64,000 nt of DNA from Chloranthus sessilifolius (GCA_021018995.1 CM037590.1:67985597-68049596); one strand, 5' to 3'; shown: positions 22,303 to 35,099, counted from the stretch's first letter. Translations and numbers: made by a program. The notes: generated by a model not told the origin, from the sequence alone.

Positions 22303-23118
22303 GTGAATCCTTTCGAGAAAATGAGTCATGAGCATATACTAGAGACTCAGCTGAGAAGAATGTCTATCCATATTATTGTATGGGATCTATTGATGACGTC
22401 CCCACTCCATTTTCAAGCATTAATGAGGGCATTAAAGAATATGAATGTGTCACTTCAGGTCAACCCAGATGAAATCGAGCAGATAATTGGTCAGGTGATG
22501 GCTCCAAATGCTATTTTATTTTCAGATGCTGACTTACTAGATGAATGGATCAGTCACTCCAAATCCCTTAACATTACTATTGAGTCCGAAAACATGATAA
22601 TTCCCTTAGTTTTGATCGATATGGGTCTGCATTAAACATATCCCCACTGAGAACTGCCACCAAGATTGGGGTAGATCCGTGCATGCTAAGACTCACGAGG
22701 ACTAGTGCCAGAGGTTTCGAAAACACGCGAAGAGAGATAATGAGAGAAGTTGACCTTGAGCTGTTAATTAGGCCAATGACCATCTCCATATTGTTTCAAG
22801 TGATGGACATCAAATCCTCGTTCAATTTGCTGTTGGGGCGCCCGTGGTTGTACAAAGTTGGAGCGATCCCCTCCACACTGCACCAAAAGCTCAAATTTGC
22901 ATTTGGGCATAAGAACATCACAATCACTGATGAAGGGTACAGTGAGAAAGAAAAATCTACCAACAGCATCGAAAAACCCAAACTGTTGCATGTGCCACAC
23001 ACCACTGAGGGCGTCAACCTCCACAGTTTCGAATATGAGGTGTCGACGATACTCCCAAAGCCCATCGAGGGCATCATTCTAAGAACCGAAGGTGGACTGG
23101 TAGCAACAGTGGCCAACA
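22303..23118 (+). pseudogene. Element B aspartic protease domain
   Basis: Matches A 4390-5170. A one-base deletion near 22620 falls in the active-site motif (Asp-Asn-Gly region), so the frame breaks exactly at the catalytic site; the downstream part resumes as LRTSARGF-like sequence in the 22683-23183 frame with NLLLGRPWLYKVGAIPSTLH. Catalysis is therefore lost even without the other stops. Confidence 0.8.
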
Positions 23119-23544
23119 GTGGCCATGCTCCAAAAGTGGGGCTATCAAAAAAGAAGAGGACTCGGGCTGAGACTCCAAGGTAGGAAGGAACCCGTCACAG
23201 TTAAGGGAGGCCAAAAAGTCATATTCGGGCTAGGTTACAAGCCCACGGAGGACGAAGTGCGAGAGGCTAAAGAAAAGGTCTGTGCTACAACAGCTACAAA
23301 AGCTAGGGGGATCTACATAGAGAAGAAACCCCGTCCCATGCCTCATTTCAAAAATTCATTTGTGAGCATCGGGGTTGTGAAGATTGATCGAAATGGGATA
23401 AATCCATTAACCCCACATAAGCCCACAACACCGGTTCACCCCACCAATCCTCACATCACCCTTCCCAACCTGGAGATAGACTTGGCTGCGTTATCCCTCT
23501 TTGAGGAGCAACGGCCCGTACCTGAACAAACTCCCCTGTGGTGA
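23119..23544 (+). pseudogene. Element B G-patch-like segment
   Basis: Reads MLQKWGYQKRRGLGLRLQGR and FGLGYKPTEDE. Two glycines of the A version are changed (to Arg and Leu). A duplication of AACAGTGGCCA just upstream shifts the frame from the protease. Confidence 0.7.
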
Positions 23545-25499
23545 ACCACCATAAAATTGTTTTAACGTCTGAGGATATCATCTTAGACAAAATGGGGATC
23601 AACATGATGGAGGCTGACTCCGAAGAGCCATATCAGTCAGCACCCTCCATCCAAATAGGTAAAGGAGCGACCTCTCAGGTACGGAACTGGGCATCTTTAT
23701 CCCAAACCCTAGAAGCGAGGAGTGGTCTAATATTTGGTACTCGTTTCCCAAAAAAAATAACCTATAAAAAGTGAGATAAGCCCTTGGCAGGTAATACCTT
23801 ATATATACACAAACTCATGCTGCCAAGGGTCTGTCTCCGAAGAAGATAAAAATTTCAAAACTATTAAAAAAATACAAAGTCCAAAAATATTGTCATTTAA
23901 AATTCTAAATAAAATCCCACAAAAAGATGACTTAATTGAAATACCCATCCCACATAAAATTGGCCTCTTTCCTGTAGAAATACAAGAAGAGGTAGGTGTT
24001 ACGAGTCTCGACGAGGATATCCCTTTGGACGAGCTCCCCAATGACCTCCTTGACCAGTTTGCCAAATTTGATAATGGCCCTACCCCCATTATCGAGGAAA
24101 CCAAGTACGTTAATCTAGGGATTGAGGAAATTCCCTGAATTACCAAAATTGGAATGCAGCTATCTCTCGAAGAGAGAAAAAGCATGATCGACTTTCTTCG
24201 GTCATACCAAGACATTTTTTCCTGGTCGTACGAGGACATGCCTGGCCTGGACACTGATTTGGTCGAGCATGAGTTGCCCTCTACCCTGATATGAAGCCGA
24301 TTAAGCAGAAGCTGAGACGTCTCCGACCCAAGTGGATGTTGAAAGTCAAAGACGAGGTCATCAAGCAATATGGCGCAGGGTTTTCATGATATCTAAGTAC
24401 CCGCAGTGGCTAGCCAAGATTGTACCTGTACCAAAGAAGGATGGAAAAGTAAGCATGTGCATTGATTTTAGAAACTTGAATAAGGCAAGCCCGAAAGATG
24501 ATTTCCCATTGTCGCACATCGACATCCTGGTCGATAACACTGCTAAGCATGGGATGCTTTCTTTCATGAATAAATTCTCATAATACAATCAGATTAAGAT
24601 GGAAGAGGCAGATCGAGAAAAAATTGCGGTCATCACTCCTTGGGGAACCTTTTGCTATAGAGTCATGTCGTTTGGGCTGAAGAATGGCGATGTAATGTAC
24701 CAGAGAGCTATGACTGTGTTATTTCATGACATGATGCAACGAGATATTGAAGTGTACGTTGATGATATGATAGCCAAGTCATCAGAGTGAAGCGATCACT
24801 TAATGAACCTCTAGAAGCTATTCGAAAGGTTGAGAAAGTACAGATTATGTTTGAATCCACAGAAGTGCACATTTAGTGCCATGTCAGGAAAACTATTAGA
24901 ATTCATCATCAGCAAGAGAGGGATCGAGGTCGACCCAGTCAAAGTCAAAGCTATTACAGAAATGCCGCCACCATCTATCGAGAAAGAAGTTAGAGAGTTC
25001 TTGGGCATAATATAATATATCAGTCAGTTCATTATACAACTAACTCCAATCTGCACACCGATCTTCAAGCTACTAAGGAAAAAATAACCCGTTGAATGGA
25101 ACAATGATTGTCAGGAAGCGTTCGATAAAATCAAAAGCTACCTCCTTCACCCCACCTATGTTGGTTCCACCCGAGCTAGGGAGACCACTCTTGATGTATC
25201 TCTTCACAACGAAAGTCTCGATGGGATGTGTCATAGGGCAGCATGATGAGACGGGAAGAAGAGAGCAGACCATTTACTATTTGAGCAAGAAGTTTACTGA
25301 TTATGAGACATGCTATTCTCATCTGGAAAAAGCATGACTGGCTCTTGTATGGGCGACTCAGAGGCTCCGCCATTACTTGCTATCTCAAGCCGTTCTACTT
25401 TTGGCTCGAATGGACCCATTGAAATACCTGTTCAAGAAGCCGGCTCTTATTGGACGAATCACACGATTTCAGCTTTTATTGTCTGAGTTTGACATCACG
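23545..25499 (+). pseudogene. Element B reverse transcriptase and RNase H
   Basis: Linker then RT: YPQWLAKIVPVPKKDGKVSM, CIDFRNLNKASPKDDFPLSH (the block damaged in A is kept here), ITPWGTFCYRVMSFGLKN and active site YVDDM near 24755-24772. Stops include TAA at 24582, TGA at 24788 (Arg in A), TAG in the LQKL block near 24812 and TGA at 25336. RNase H block YYLSKKFTDYETCYSHLEKA is present. Confidence 0.85.
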
Positions 25500-26220
25500 T
25501 ACGTCACTCAAAAGTCGATTAAGGGGCAGGCACTCGCCTATCATCTTGCCGACAATCCTTTTCCAAATTATGAGCCTTTGAGAACTGAGTTCCCCGATGA
25601 GGATATTATGTTCATGACGAAAGATGATACTGAGGAAGTAGAAGAATCATGGGTAATGCACTTTGACGAGACAGCCAATGCCGTGGGTCAAGGAGTTTGC
25701 GCCATTCTGATTTTGTCGAGAGGATCCCACGTACCTGTCTTGATTAAGCTCAACTTCCCTTGCACTAACAACATGGCCGAGTATGAAGCTTGTGCCGTTG
25801 GTTTGCAGGCGGCTCTCAATCTGAACATAACCCACCTTCGAGTGTTTAGCAATTCGCAATTGATCATATGTCAGACGAATGGTGACTGGAAGACAAAGGA
25901 CCAAAAACTAATCCCTTACCATGAGCACCTTGAGGATCTGATAGTTTATTTCGAAGACGTGATATTCTCATATGTCTCCCGAATAAGGAATCGCTTTGTC
26001 GACGCACTAGCCACTTTGGCATCAATGATAGAAATCTCGTATGATGCGGAGATGAAGCCGATCATGATCAAGCAAAGGAATGAGTCAACCTTCTGCCTCC
26101 AGATTGAGGAATCTACAAAGCCTGATGATGAGCCACCTTGGTTCTTAGACATCAAGAATTTTCTCGAGACACTAACTTTTCCTGAGGGCACGTCTAAGAC
26201 GGACCGACGAACCATTCAAC
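25500..26220 (+). pseudogene. Element B second (archaeal-type) RNase H
   Basis: The frame is unbroken within a 338-codon ORF (25377-26393). Blocks WVMHFDETANAVGQGVCAIL, CTNNMAEYEACAVGLQAALN and FVDALATLAS are kept, but the third catalytic position reads FSNSQ instead of FGDSQ, a GAT to AAT change that removes the catalytic Asp. Confidence 0.85.
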
Positions 26221-27387
26221 GTTTAGCAGCGGGTTACATCATTTGTGGGAAATGCCTTTACAAACGATCCTACAATAACATTTTGCTCAGGTGCCTTACT
26301 AAGAGTGAAGCGATCAGCATCATGAAGGAGATCCATGAGGGAGTATGCAGTGCCCATGTCCGCGGTCACATACTCGCCAAGAAAATTCTATGACAGGGAT
26401 ACTTTTGGACCACTATGGAATCAGATTACTGCAAATATATTCAGAAATGCTACAAGTGTCAGAAACACTCCAGTCTGATACACGCTCCTGTCATCGATCT
26501 TCACTACATAACCACTCCTTGGCCATTTGCTACCTGAGGCCTTGAGGTCGTCAGAATAAATAATCCGAAAGCATCGAATGGACATCGATTCATCCTCGTC
26601 GCCATTGAATACTTCACCAAGTGGGTAGAAGTAGTATCATATGCCAAAATCATAGCCAGTCATGTTGAGAAGTTTCTCAAGAGTAATATTGTGTGCCTAT
26701 TTGGAGTACCCAAGGATATCATCACGGACAATGGCCCAAACTTTACGAATAAGTGCATCTGAACCTTCTGTGAACAATACCAGATCAAGCACCATCGTTC
26801 GTCACCTTATCAGTCTCAAACTAATGGAGCCGTGGAAGCTGTGAATAAGACAGTCGTCCGCATCCTCGAAAAAATAGTCGTCACTTACCGAGATTGGAGC
26901 GAGATGCTGCCATTTGCTTTGTGGGCCTATAGAACATCAATCAATACCGCTACAGGGGCAACACTATTCTCCCTTGTGTATGGAACCGAGGCCATCCTAC
27001 TGGTAGAGGTTGAAGTACCCTCACTCCAAATCTTCATGGAATTAGGCTTACCCGAGGCAGAGAGAGAGGTCCCACTTTGAACAATTGAACTTATTAGACA
27101 AAAAGAGAATCCTAGCCTTGTGTCATACTCAAGTTTACCAAGGGCGAATCGCACGCGCTTACAATAAACATGTCCGCAGTCGAGATCTAAAGATAGGAGA
27201 CACTGTGTTGAAGAATATCTTCCTATCCCTCCACGCTGATCCAAGAGGGAAGTTCAAGCCGAACTGGGAAGGACCTTACGTCATCCAAGAAGTGTTATCG
27301 GGTTACGCCATCCGCCTCACCGCCATGAACGAAAATCATCTTTTTGAGCCCATCAATACTAGATACGTCTGACGGTTCTACTCTTAG
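26221..27387 (+). pseudogene. Element B integrase
   Basis: Zinc-binding region HEGVCSAHVRGHILAKKIL then a TGA at 26391 (Trp expected). The core has IITDNGPNFTNKC and QTNGAVEAVNK. The first triad position reads GLEVV, Glu in place of Asp as in A. A TGA in the FCEQYQ block (26759) and a TGA near the end (27370) are CGA to TGA type. C-terminus ends RFYS at 27387. Confidence 0.85.
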
Positions 27388-28895
27388 TCTATCGCGGTAA
27401 GATAAGTATTGATGAAACAGATATGTGACTTCTTAAGAACCACTCAAAAGAGGCCATCATTCCAAGCACAATAGCCAAAAAGCATCCCTAAAAATGATGA
27501 TATCTTTTACTACCCCATTTGAGCCTGGGCCTTTCTTCAATGAACCCCTTCCCCGAAAAAGAAAAAATGTGTGTATACATATCCCGAAAAAGAGGGAGAG
27601 GTAAAATCACTATCAAAAATCAAAAAATTAGAAAAGCAAAACCTTAAAAAAAAAAGATTGTCTGAAATAGAACAAAGAAAAAAAAAGAAAAGAATAGAAG
27701 AATCGTAGGGGCTTGTACAGTAAAAATCTCCCAAGGAAGAAGTGTGTTGTAAAAAACTAAAGCCGTATCAAGGAAACCTTCTTAGCCCAGCATACCTTTA
27801 AATCCTAACCTAACCCATGGCCAAGCTACACCTTGAAGAAAGCTCTTTTTGTAGGTTCACAAGCAGTCATAGTATCTGTTAAGTCAACACAAGCCAAGTA
27901 GTAAGATGACACCAGAACCCCTTCCGGCCGGCCATGACAGAATCGACGTCTATGTTGTGGCTTTAAAAAAAAAAAAGAGTAAAAGAAATAAAAAGAAAAA
28001 AATAAAATATAAATATAAACTCAAAGCAAGATGGACGTAGTGAAAACCCGAAAGGGCACTACGGATAAAAACAGCGAGCTTGCACGTACTAGGTGAAAAC
28101 TCGAAAGGGCGCTTGGGGTAAGAGAGCTAAACCCATGGACGTGGTGAAAACTCGAAAGGGCGCCATGGATAAAAAGAGGACAAAAACGGACACTACGAAC
28201 CCACCTTGGGCATTGTGAGCAAAAATAATAATAATAATAATAAACTTAAAAGAAGAAAGGTTTGAATTGATTGATAATTTTAATGTTTGAGAGGCCCTTT
28301 TGGTTGCTCTCCCTGATCCCCTTCTTTCGATTGGGCTGCTAATGTTAGTTCAAATCGGGGCCTCACCAGAATTGTCTTTGTGAAACTGCTTCGTCGAACG
28401 TCTAACTCAAGGTAAGGAGAAAGGTTTGCCTTAATCCAAAGGGATTGACGCTCTAGTCTTGGTAAAACTTTTGAAACTCACCCAGATCCGACCACTAAAA
28501 ACAAAGGGTTTGACCATGTTCAAAAGGGGACCCGAGATCTCACCCTGTGATTGAGGCATCAAACTAAACAAAAAGAGAATAAAGAGCAAGGTGGAAAGCC
28601 CTCTTTGTTAAAGGGACCCATTAATCAAAAAAAAAAAAAAAAAGAGAAGTCTTTGTAAATATAATAGATTTTCCTTTTCCATTTACAAAATGCACTGCTT
28701 ACACCACATTCCAAAAATAGTCGGTGTGATGTCTAGCTTTCTTTCTTTCTTTCTTTCTTTCTTTTTTATAAAAGCAGAAAAAATAAAAATATAAAGAAAA
28801 TATGTATACCAAAAAGTGTGTATCTGTAAAGGGGTTTCTTACACCCCTTTTCTGTGTATCTGATCTGTGCAAAAAAATGTATGTGCAAGAAGGAA
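27388..28895. other. Element B non-coding spacer after integrase
   Basis: Counterpart of the A spacer, with the same CCGAAAGGGCGC-type repeats at about 28032-28175, A-rich runs and a short (TTTC)n tract at 28736-28764. No gene seen. Confidence 0.6.
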
Positions 28896-30455
28896 TCAAC
28901 GGCCTAGCTCGTGCTTCAAGGCACTAATCTCAGTGAGAAAACCATCCTCCTAGACATTTCGCTCAATCAACCAACGACCATGCAAGCTCTTGTACCTCTT
29001 CCGAGAAGCATCAAAAGCCCCATGAGCAACATTCAAGGATCCTTCCAGACGAAGGACCTCGCTCTCAGCCACGCCAGCTCTGGTCTCTGCTATCTCTGCT
29101 CTAACTTTTTCTTGTGCTAAAGGCTCTTGCAAGACCCTCTTCATGTCAACCAACAGCTTAATGCAAGCTCGAAGTGTTTTCTCCTTCTTCGGCCAAGGGC
29201 CTCCCATGTCAACACTCTCTGTCTGATTCAGATGATCAGTAGCAGGCTGCTCAGCCAATAGCCAAACCTCGTACTCAAGGGAAGACTGAACTGAATCTCC
29301 CTGCTCCATATCACACATCAGCATCGAGTGACACATCTCCCAAAGAGCAGCAATCCGATCCACATCCCCAAAGGGCCCCCTAGAAAAGATCAAGTCACAT
29401 AGAGGGGGTTTTGCCTCGCAAGGCACCTGCTGAGAGCAGCCAAACTGACACAACACTCAAAATGGGAAATAGAAGGTGCTACCAGTCAATCCTAGGAGGG
29501 TGATGCCCGCATGGTCTCTGGAACGAACTACTGGGAAGGTCCGATCCAACCAAGGAAGTCTCCATATCAGCTCTGTATTGGTCAACCAAAGCTTCAAAGC
29601 TGACAAATCACCCTATGGAAGCAAGTGACACCTACCCAAAAAGCATCGAGCCGCCTTACCTCGAGCGATATAAAAGCGTGGCACAAGTCCCAAGATAGTG
29701 AGATGCTCACCTAACCAGACCTGAAGTAGCAAAGGATATCCCCTGAGGCTCTCCACCTTGCCCAGAGCAAATGCATCAACGTATTGGTATAATTCAACAA
29801 GGACTAGGTGCATCACCGATCGGCCCTCTAACAACTCGGTCAAAACTTCCCAGAGAGCCAAATAGAAGCTCTCTCCCCCGATAAAGAAAAGGACTTTCGA
29901 AATGAGACTAAGAGCAAAGGCTTTCACATTGAAGATGTTCCTAACTGACAATTTTTGAAGACTTTCGTCACCGAAAAGTTCTTTGAGGAATTTGATCGAA
30001 CACCTTGTGGGCCCCCCAATGAGACTTTTCTCATAGTTAAATTTCTTCAAACCAAGAGGAAGGTGAACAGATTTTGAGTAGCTCGACTTCGACGTGACTC
30101 TTACGAGGCCTCTGTAGAGCTTCAAGCTAGACAAAATGGATAATTCCTCAAAAGTGGGAGTTAGCTCCCGCTTCTCGAAACATAACACATGGGCGTTTGC
30201 ATCCCAAAACGAAGAGGTCGCATGAAGTAGGTCATCCCACCGTGGAGGAACCTCGAGAAAGAAGGGAAGGCATGATAATCCAAGCCGCTCCAGTTTAATG
30301 AGCTTGCTCTCATTCAAGCTTCCAAGCCAACTTTTTAGAAAATTGGGCCCCAAGCCTAAAGAAATGAGTAAATTTGTTCTAAGCCCTCCATGTAAGGGAG
30401 GATTGGACAGCGGGTCCATAGACATACAAAGATCTTTCAAAGATATAAAATTCAA
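28896..30455 (-). pseudogene. Element B antisense accessory gene aORF1 (DUF7745-like)
   Basis: A nearly intact intronless minus-strand ORF of about 520 codons from the ATG at 30455 to a TGA at 28896. N-terminal half: FLKSWLGSLNESKLIKLE, FFLEVPPRWDDLLHATSSFW, HVLCFEKRELTPTFEEL (DUF7745-like pattern). Middle: VWLGEHLTILGLVPRFYIAR. C-terminal 130 residues are charged and Ala/Glu-rich (EKVRAEIAETRAGVAESEVL), likely coiled coil. It is interrupted only by TAG at 29613 (Gln in A), TGA near 29457 (Arg in A) and TAG near 28949 (Trp in A). The intact remainder suggests selection before decay. Palindromes lie 135 bp upstream. Function unknown. Confidence 0.7.
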
Positions 30456-30589
30456 TGTATGTCAATGAACCCACCCTTAGGGAAGCAAAAGAAAAAAAAT
30501 TAGCTGAAAAGGCCAAGTCAAAAAGAAAAGAAGGAGAACTTAGACTGACCCGGGCATATAAAGGCCCCACAACACCCCAGGCTAAAACT

Positions 30590-30657
30590 GGAGCAACTAT
30601 TAGTTGCGCCAGTGCAAGTTTCCCCAGAACAAGCCTAGCGCAACTAATAGTTGCGCC
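30590..30657. promoter_or_regulatory. Palindrome pair upstream of aORF1 (element B)
   Basis: Palindromes at 30590-30610 and 30637-30657 with arms GGAGCAACTA/TAGTTGCGCC and AGCGCAACTA/TAGTTGCGCC, one mismatch each, spaced 47 bp. A has four at this place. Confidence 0.75.
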
Positions 30658-31082
30658 AGTACAGATCCCCCCTTCCATGCCATTTTTAGGGGCTGTTTTG
30701 GGGATTTTTTGTGGGCCTTTACTGGCCCCCTTAGCCAGTTAACCTATTCACCTATTTTATGCCTTAAAAATGTTCACAAATGCATAAATCAAAGGGCACC
30801 TAACATTGAAATCATTTGACTTTTTGTGCAGGAGAAACCCGCAACAAGGCATGCGACCTTGAGGGCCGCTTTCATAGGCAATCGTCAAAACCATCCTGCA
30901 AGCAGTTGGATATATGCAAGGAAGAGATAACATGCAATCAAAGGAATAGCACTAAATATTTCCAAGCAGTAGAAATTATCCAAAAAAATGCCACAATCAT
31001 CCATCACAAACTGTTTAAACATCCCAAAAACATCATCCCCAATGTGCTAAATGTCTGGAAAAAAAAAAGAAACTAAGGCCTA

Positions 31083-33573
31083 ATCCTTGTTAGCGCCTTT
31101 CGACTTCTATCGCCGACACGAGGAGCTCTAGAAGGTCCGAATGTCTCCTACCCACGACCACGCCTGCGAAAGTCGGCTGAGCAAAGAGTGCGACTCCTTG
31201 GCGCATGCACGCTGCAAGTCATAATCAAAATCAGAAATCAGGGTCAATTGAGGAACAAGAGAGAGTAAACCAATGAGAAAAGCAGGTCGGAAGATACCCA
31301 CCGCCTCCACATCCTGGAGCTCTGCGAGGTTACGGTAATACGCCACATGCTCCATAGCTGAGTCAAAGTTCTACATTTAGAGGGAAAGGGTGCCAGTTGC
31401 AGGGACTAGTAACAAACACATGCATTTATCAAAGGAGCCAAGACAACGGAAGAATGAGCGTGAGAAGGCTTACCCCCTGAGCCACCTCAGGAGGAGGGAC
31501 CCGAGCCACTTCAGCTGAAATGCGAGCCTGCCTATCGACGTCTGCACATAAACTTGAGAGGAAGCTATCGTCGAGGCATCAGAAGGTCCCATAGACTATG
31601 GGCGGAGCACCACCAAGGGCACTCACCTGAGAAGTACCCGACGGGCCAGTACCTAAAGCACCCTCACCTGAGGGACCCGAACCTGAAGAATCCTCACCCG
31701 AGGGACCTGCACCAGAAGGGCCAGCACCAGAGGGACCCGCCTCTGAAGCACCCACGGTACCCATCGCCGCCCCGCCTTCATCATCTGAGCCATCTCCCTG
31801 CATAAACTATGAACAAAAAAGAGATTCGCTCAGTAAGAACCAAAGCTAAATTGAAACCAAAATGGGACTAAACTGAAAGAAAAGGGAGAATTACCTGGGA
31901 GCGCAGGCCACCAAAAGCAAGAAAGTTGGCGCTAGGGACAAAGTGCGGCAAGATGAACCGATACGGCGGGGACTCGTACCATAGCTGATAGTCCCCAGGC
32001 ATGAGAAGGGCATTAATGGGAATCCCATTGCGGAGGAAGGCCGCAGTGAGCTCCTCAATGCTACCAACAGGATCCAAAACATCTGTAGGAGGGTCTATGG
32101 GTATGGTGTGATAACCCTAATACTTGTGAACCACCCACTCTCCCAGACAGTAGGCCCTGGCCCATGCCCCATAGAAGAAGACAACGCAGCGGTTGTTGAA
32201 TAGGCATGATAGACCTACGGCTGCCCGGTCCCAGAAAATGGAGGTGAGGTACGGGTCGTAAAGGATATGTCCAAGTCAAGAGGTGGTCAATCAGTCAAAA
32301 CATGCAGCATAATAACAATGAAGAATTTCTGAACTGAAATAAACAGAGTTGAAAAGGCCTTACCTGCTCGGGGACCATCAGATCGAGCTGGGATCTTAGA
32401 CCCATCTCTAGGTGCTTCATGCCCACATCGCAACGTCGAGATTGGTTCCAATTGCTAAGGAGAGGGTAGGTATATGCCTCTGAGTGGAGAAGCGGGCGTC
32501 CAGGCTGAAAGTGATGGTACCCCCATTCCTTATAGGAGCAGTGCACAAAGAACAAGTGAGTAGCATACAAAGATCATCCAAGTAAAACTGATGAAAGCAA
32601 AAGAGTTAGGGAGTACCTCCAATGCCGCCCAAAAACCAACAACGGACTTGGCCTCCCTGATAGATACTCGGGCTACGCCATACATCAACCACGTATATCT
32701 AGGCCTGCCCCAGTCATACCTATGGACATCGAGCCAGTTATCCATAATGCTTAGCAATGCCAAGCTGACTCGACCGCCACTAGCATTCGTAAAGAGGGTC
32801 TTACCCAGCAAGAGCAAGAGAGTGATGCGGGCCAGGACGATCGCCCGTGCGGGCTTAATGTAAAGCTCCCTATTTAGCTGGCCCAGATCTACCAGCTCAC
32901 CAGCCCCAAAGAGCCTAGATAACCAGGTCATTTTGACCTCGGTACCGTGCATCTGCCCATGAGGGGCATAGTCCCCTATCAATCTCACAATGTCCTCTCT
33001 GCTCTGCACCGTAAGAGTGGCTATCGGTATGCCCCCTACCCTAACGCCAGTAATCATCGCCCAATCCATGGGCGTCAGTGTCATCTCGACATAGGGCATA
33101 TGGAAAGACATGGTCTCAGGAAGGAACCGCTCTATCAGGGCCTTCAGGTACGCAATATCGGGCCTCATGGGGGGGCAAGACAGGAACTCTCCAAAGCCCA
33201 CCTGCCCCAGTAAAAACTTTACCACAGGGGGAACGTAGCGGTCGAAATCGTGAAAGTCTAACCAGCCCCTGCAGAACATGATAAGGGGCAGGTCCTGCGT
33301 CAAGAGAGAGAAATGCATCAAATCATGGAAATAAAGCAAAGTTGCACAAAAAAAAGAACTGAACCTATCTTTTACCTTGCCCGCTATGCCGAAATTAGAG
33401 ATATGAACGTATTGTTGATGAAGAAGGCCAGCATGGGCGGCCTCGCCCTGCATCTACAGCTAGGGGCCCACCTTGCGCTCTATCACAAAAAATTGCTCCT
33501 CGCAGGGACCATAGACTACCTCAAGCCCCTCCTCATGGCCCTCCTCGGGTACGTACTCTTCGTCGCTGGACAT
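31083..33573 (-). pseudogene. Element B antisense spliced gene aORF2 (plant mobile domain)
   Basis: Seven exons collinear with A: 33573-33376, 33294-32617, 32528-32364, 32266-31895, 31806-31474, 31370-31302, 31211-31083. Exons 1, 3, 4 and 6 have the same length as in A (198, 165, 372, 69) and exon 2 differs by one base (678 and 677). Exon 2 reads LPETMSFHMPYVEMTLTP (PMD pattern), GRVSLALLSIMDNWLDVHRY and is fully open. Exon 5 is GPSG-repeat rich. The acceptor of exon 4 reads AT rather than AG, exon 1 has two TAGs, and exon 7 has an early TAG. Same likely role as the A copy. Confidence 0.75.
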
Positions 33574-33579
33574 TTTAGG

Positions 33580-34607
33580 GCAAAAGCAAACAATTACATC
33601 AAAGCAGATCAGTGATAAAGAATTATTTTTTGCAACAGGCCAAGGGAAGGTAAGTATGCACATCCTTTTTCTATTATTTTCATAAACAAAGGTACACACA
33701 TACAAACAAACAAAAAGAAAATCCCTTTTAATAGAATGAAAATGCAAAAATTCCCTCCCCTTTTTATCTTCAAAAGTAAATAAAAATAAAACAAGTTTCC
33801 CTTTTCTGTGTTTAAAAATAAAGCAAGTTAAAAATAAAAAACAAAATCCTTTTATGCTCCTAAAATCAAAAACCAAAAAAAAAAAAAAAAAAGTCCTTTT
33901 ATGTTAAGAAAAATTAAAAACAAAATCTTTTTATGCTCCTAAAATCAAAAAATCAAAAAAAAGAAGTTTTTTTTATTAAAATCAAAAAAGGGAAATCTTT
34001 AAAATAAAAAAAAAACAAACAAAAAAAAGAGAAGTCTTTTTATTTAAAATCCAAAACTCAAAAAAGAGAGTCTTTTTCTTTATGCCCATAAAATCAAAAA
34101 AACCAATGCAAAAATAAAAAAAATCGAGTCCTTAGAACAAAAAAACCAAAAAAAAATAAACCCCTTTTCCTTAGTTTGTTTTCAAAAAATATACAAAGAC
34201 CAAAAATCATTTTCCTTAATTAACTTTCAAAAGAAATAGAAATCAAAAATCTTTTTTTCTTAATTAAAATTTTTGAAAAAGAAAACAAAAATCCCTTTTT
34301 CCCTAAATTAGTGTTCAAAAAATAAAAAACCAAAAATCCATTGCTCTATATGCAAAATAAAAACAAAAAAAACAAACAAAAAAAAAATCCCTTCTATATA
34401 CACAAATAAGAATAACAAAAAAAATACATATATTAGGCACCAATAAATCCATAAAATAATAAAAATAGGGCATTATTCATAAGAAATCATCCACACATCA
34501 TTAATAAACATACATACAATAAAAATAAACCATTATTCATCAAAGAATGCAAGATCATGATCATATTTGCAAGAAAAATCAAGAAAAATGGGTTTTTAAT
34601 GATTACC
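33580..34607 (-). other. Inferred 5' UTR intron of aORF2 (element B), T-rich on minus
   Basis: A-rich on the plus strand with many AAAAATC repeats. On minus a donor GTAATCATT follows CTCCAAAAG at about 34607. No other content seen. The acceptor before the ATG is not clear in this copy. Confidence 0.45.
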
Positions 34608-34813
34608 TTTTGGAGAAAATAGGGTCTTTAGCGCAAGGCGGCAACCAATCATCGCAAGCGAATGCCGACAATAAGGCACGTGTAGAGGCGATGTAAAGGA
34701 ACCCTAGAGGAGGCCGGTTTTCGATTTGAAGAGAGGGGGAGAAAAAAAAAATTCAAAAATTTGCCCTTGCTGCCCGAACTCGGGCTGTTTAAATTCGAAA
34801 CCCAGCCAGGCTT

Positions 34814-34882
34814 GGCGCAACTATTAGTTGCACCAGGCTATTTTGAGCCTTCTTTTGGCTTGGCGCAACTAATAGTTGCGCC
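34814..34882. promoter_or_regulatory. Palindrome pair at the aORF2 promoter (element B)
   Basis: Palindromes at 34814-34834 (one mismatch) and 34862-34882 (perfect), 48 bp apart, just upstream on minus of the conserved leader (34608-34800). Element A has three. Confidence 0.75.
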
Positions 34883-35099
34883 AGTCACTCGCGGGTCGGG
34901 TTTTGGGCCTGGTACGGGTCAGATGCATAAACCGGTACCCCCCTCTCTTCATTTTGTATACTCCCGGTAGATGCACGCGCTCCCAAATGATATGTCGATC
35001 CTCATTCGACTTGCTCGGGAAGCCGTGCTAGAATAAAATGGACCGAGATCAATGGGCATCCCGATCCTATACAGAAAAGCGTGAAAAAGTTTAAAAATA

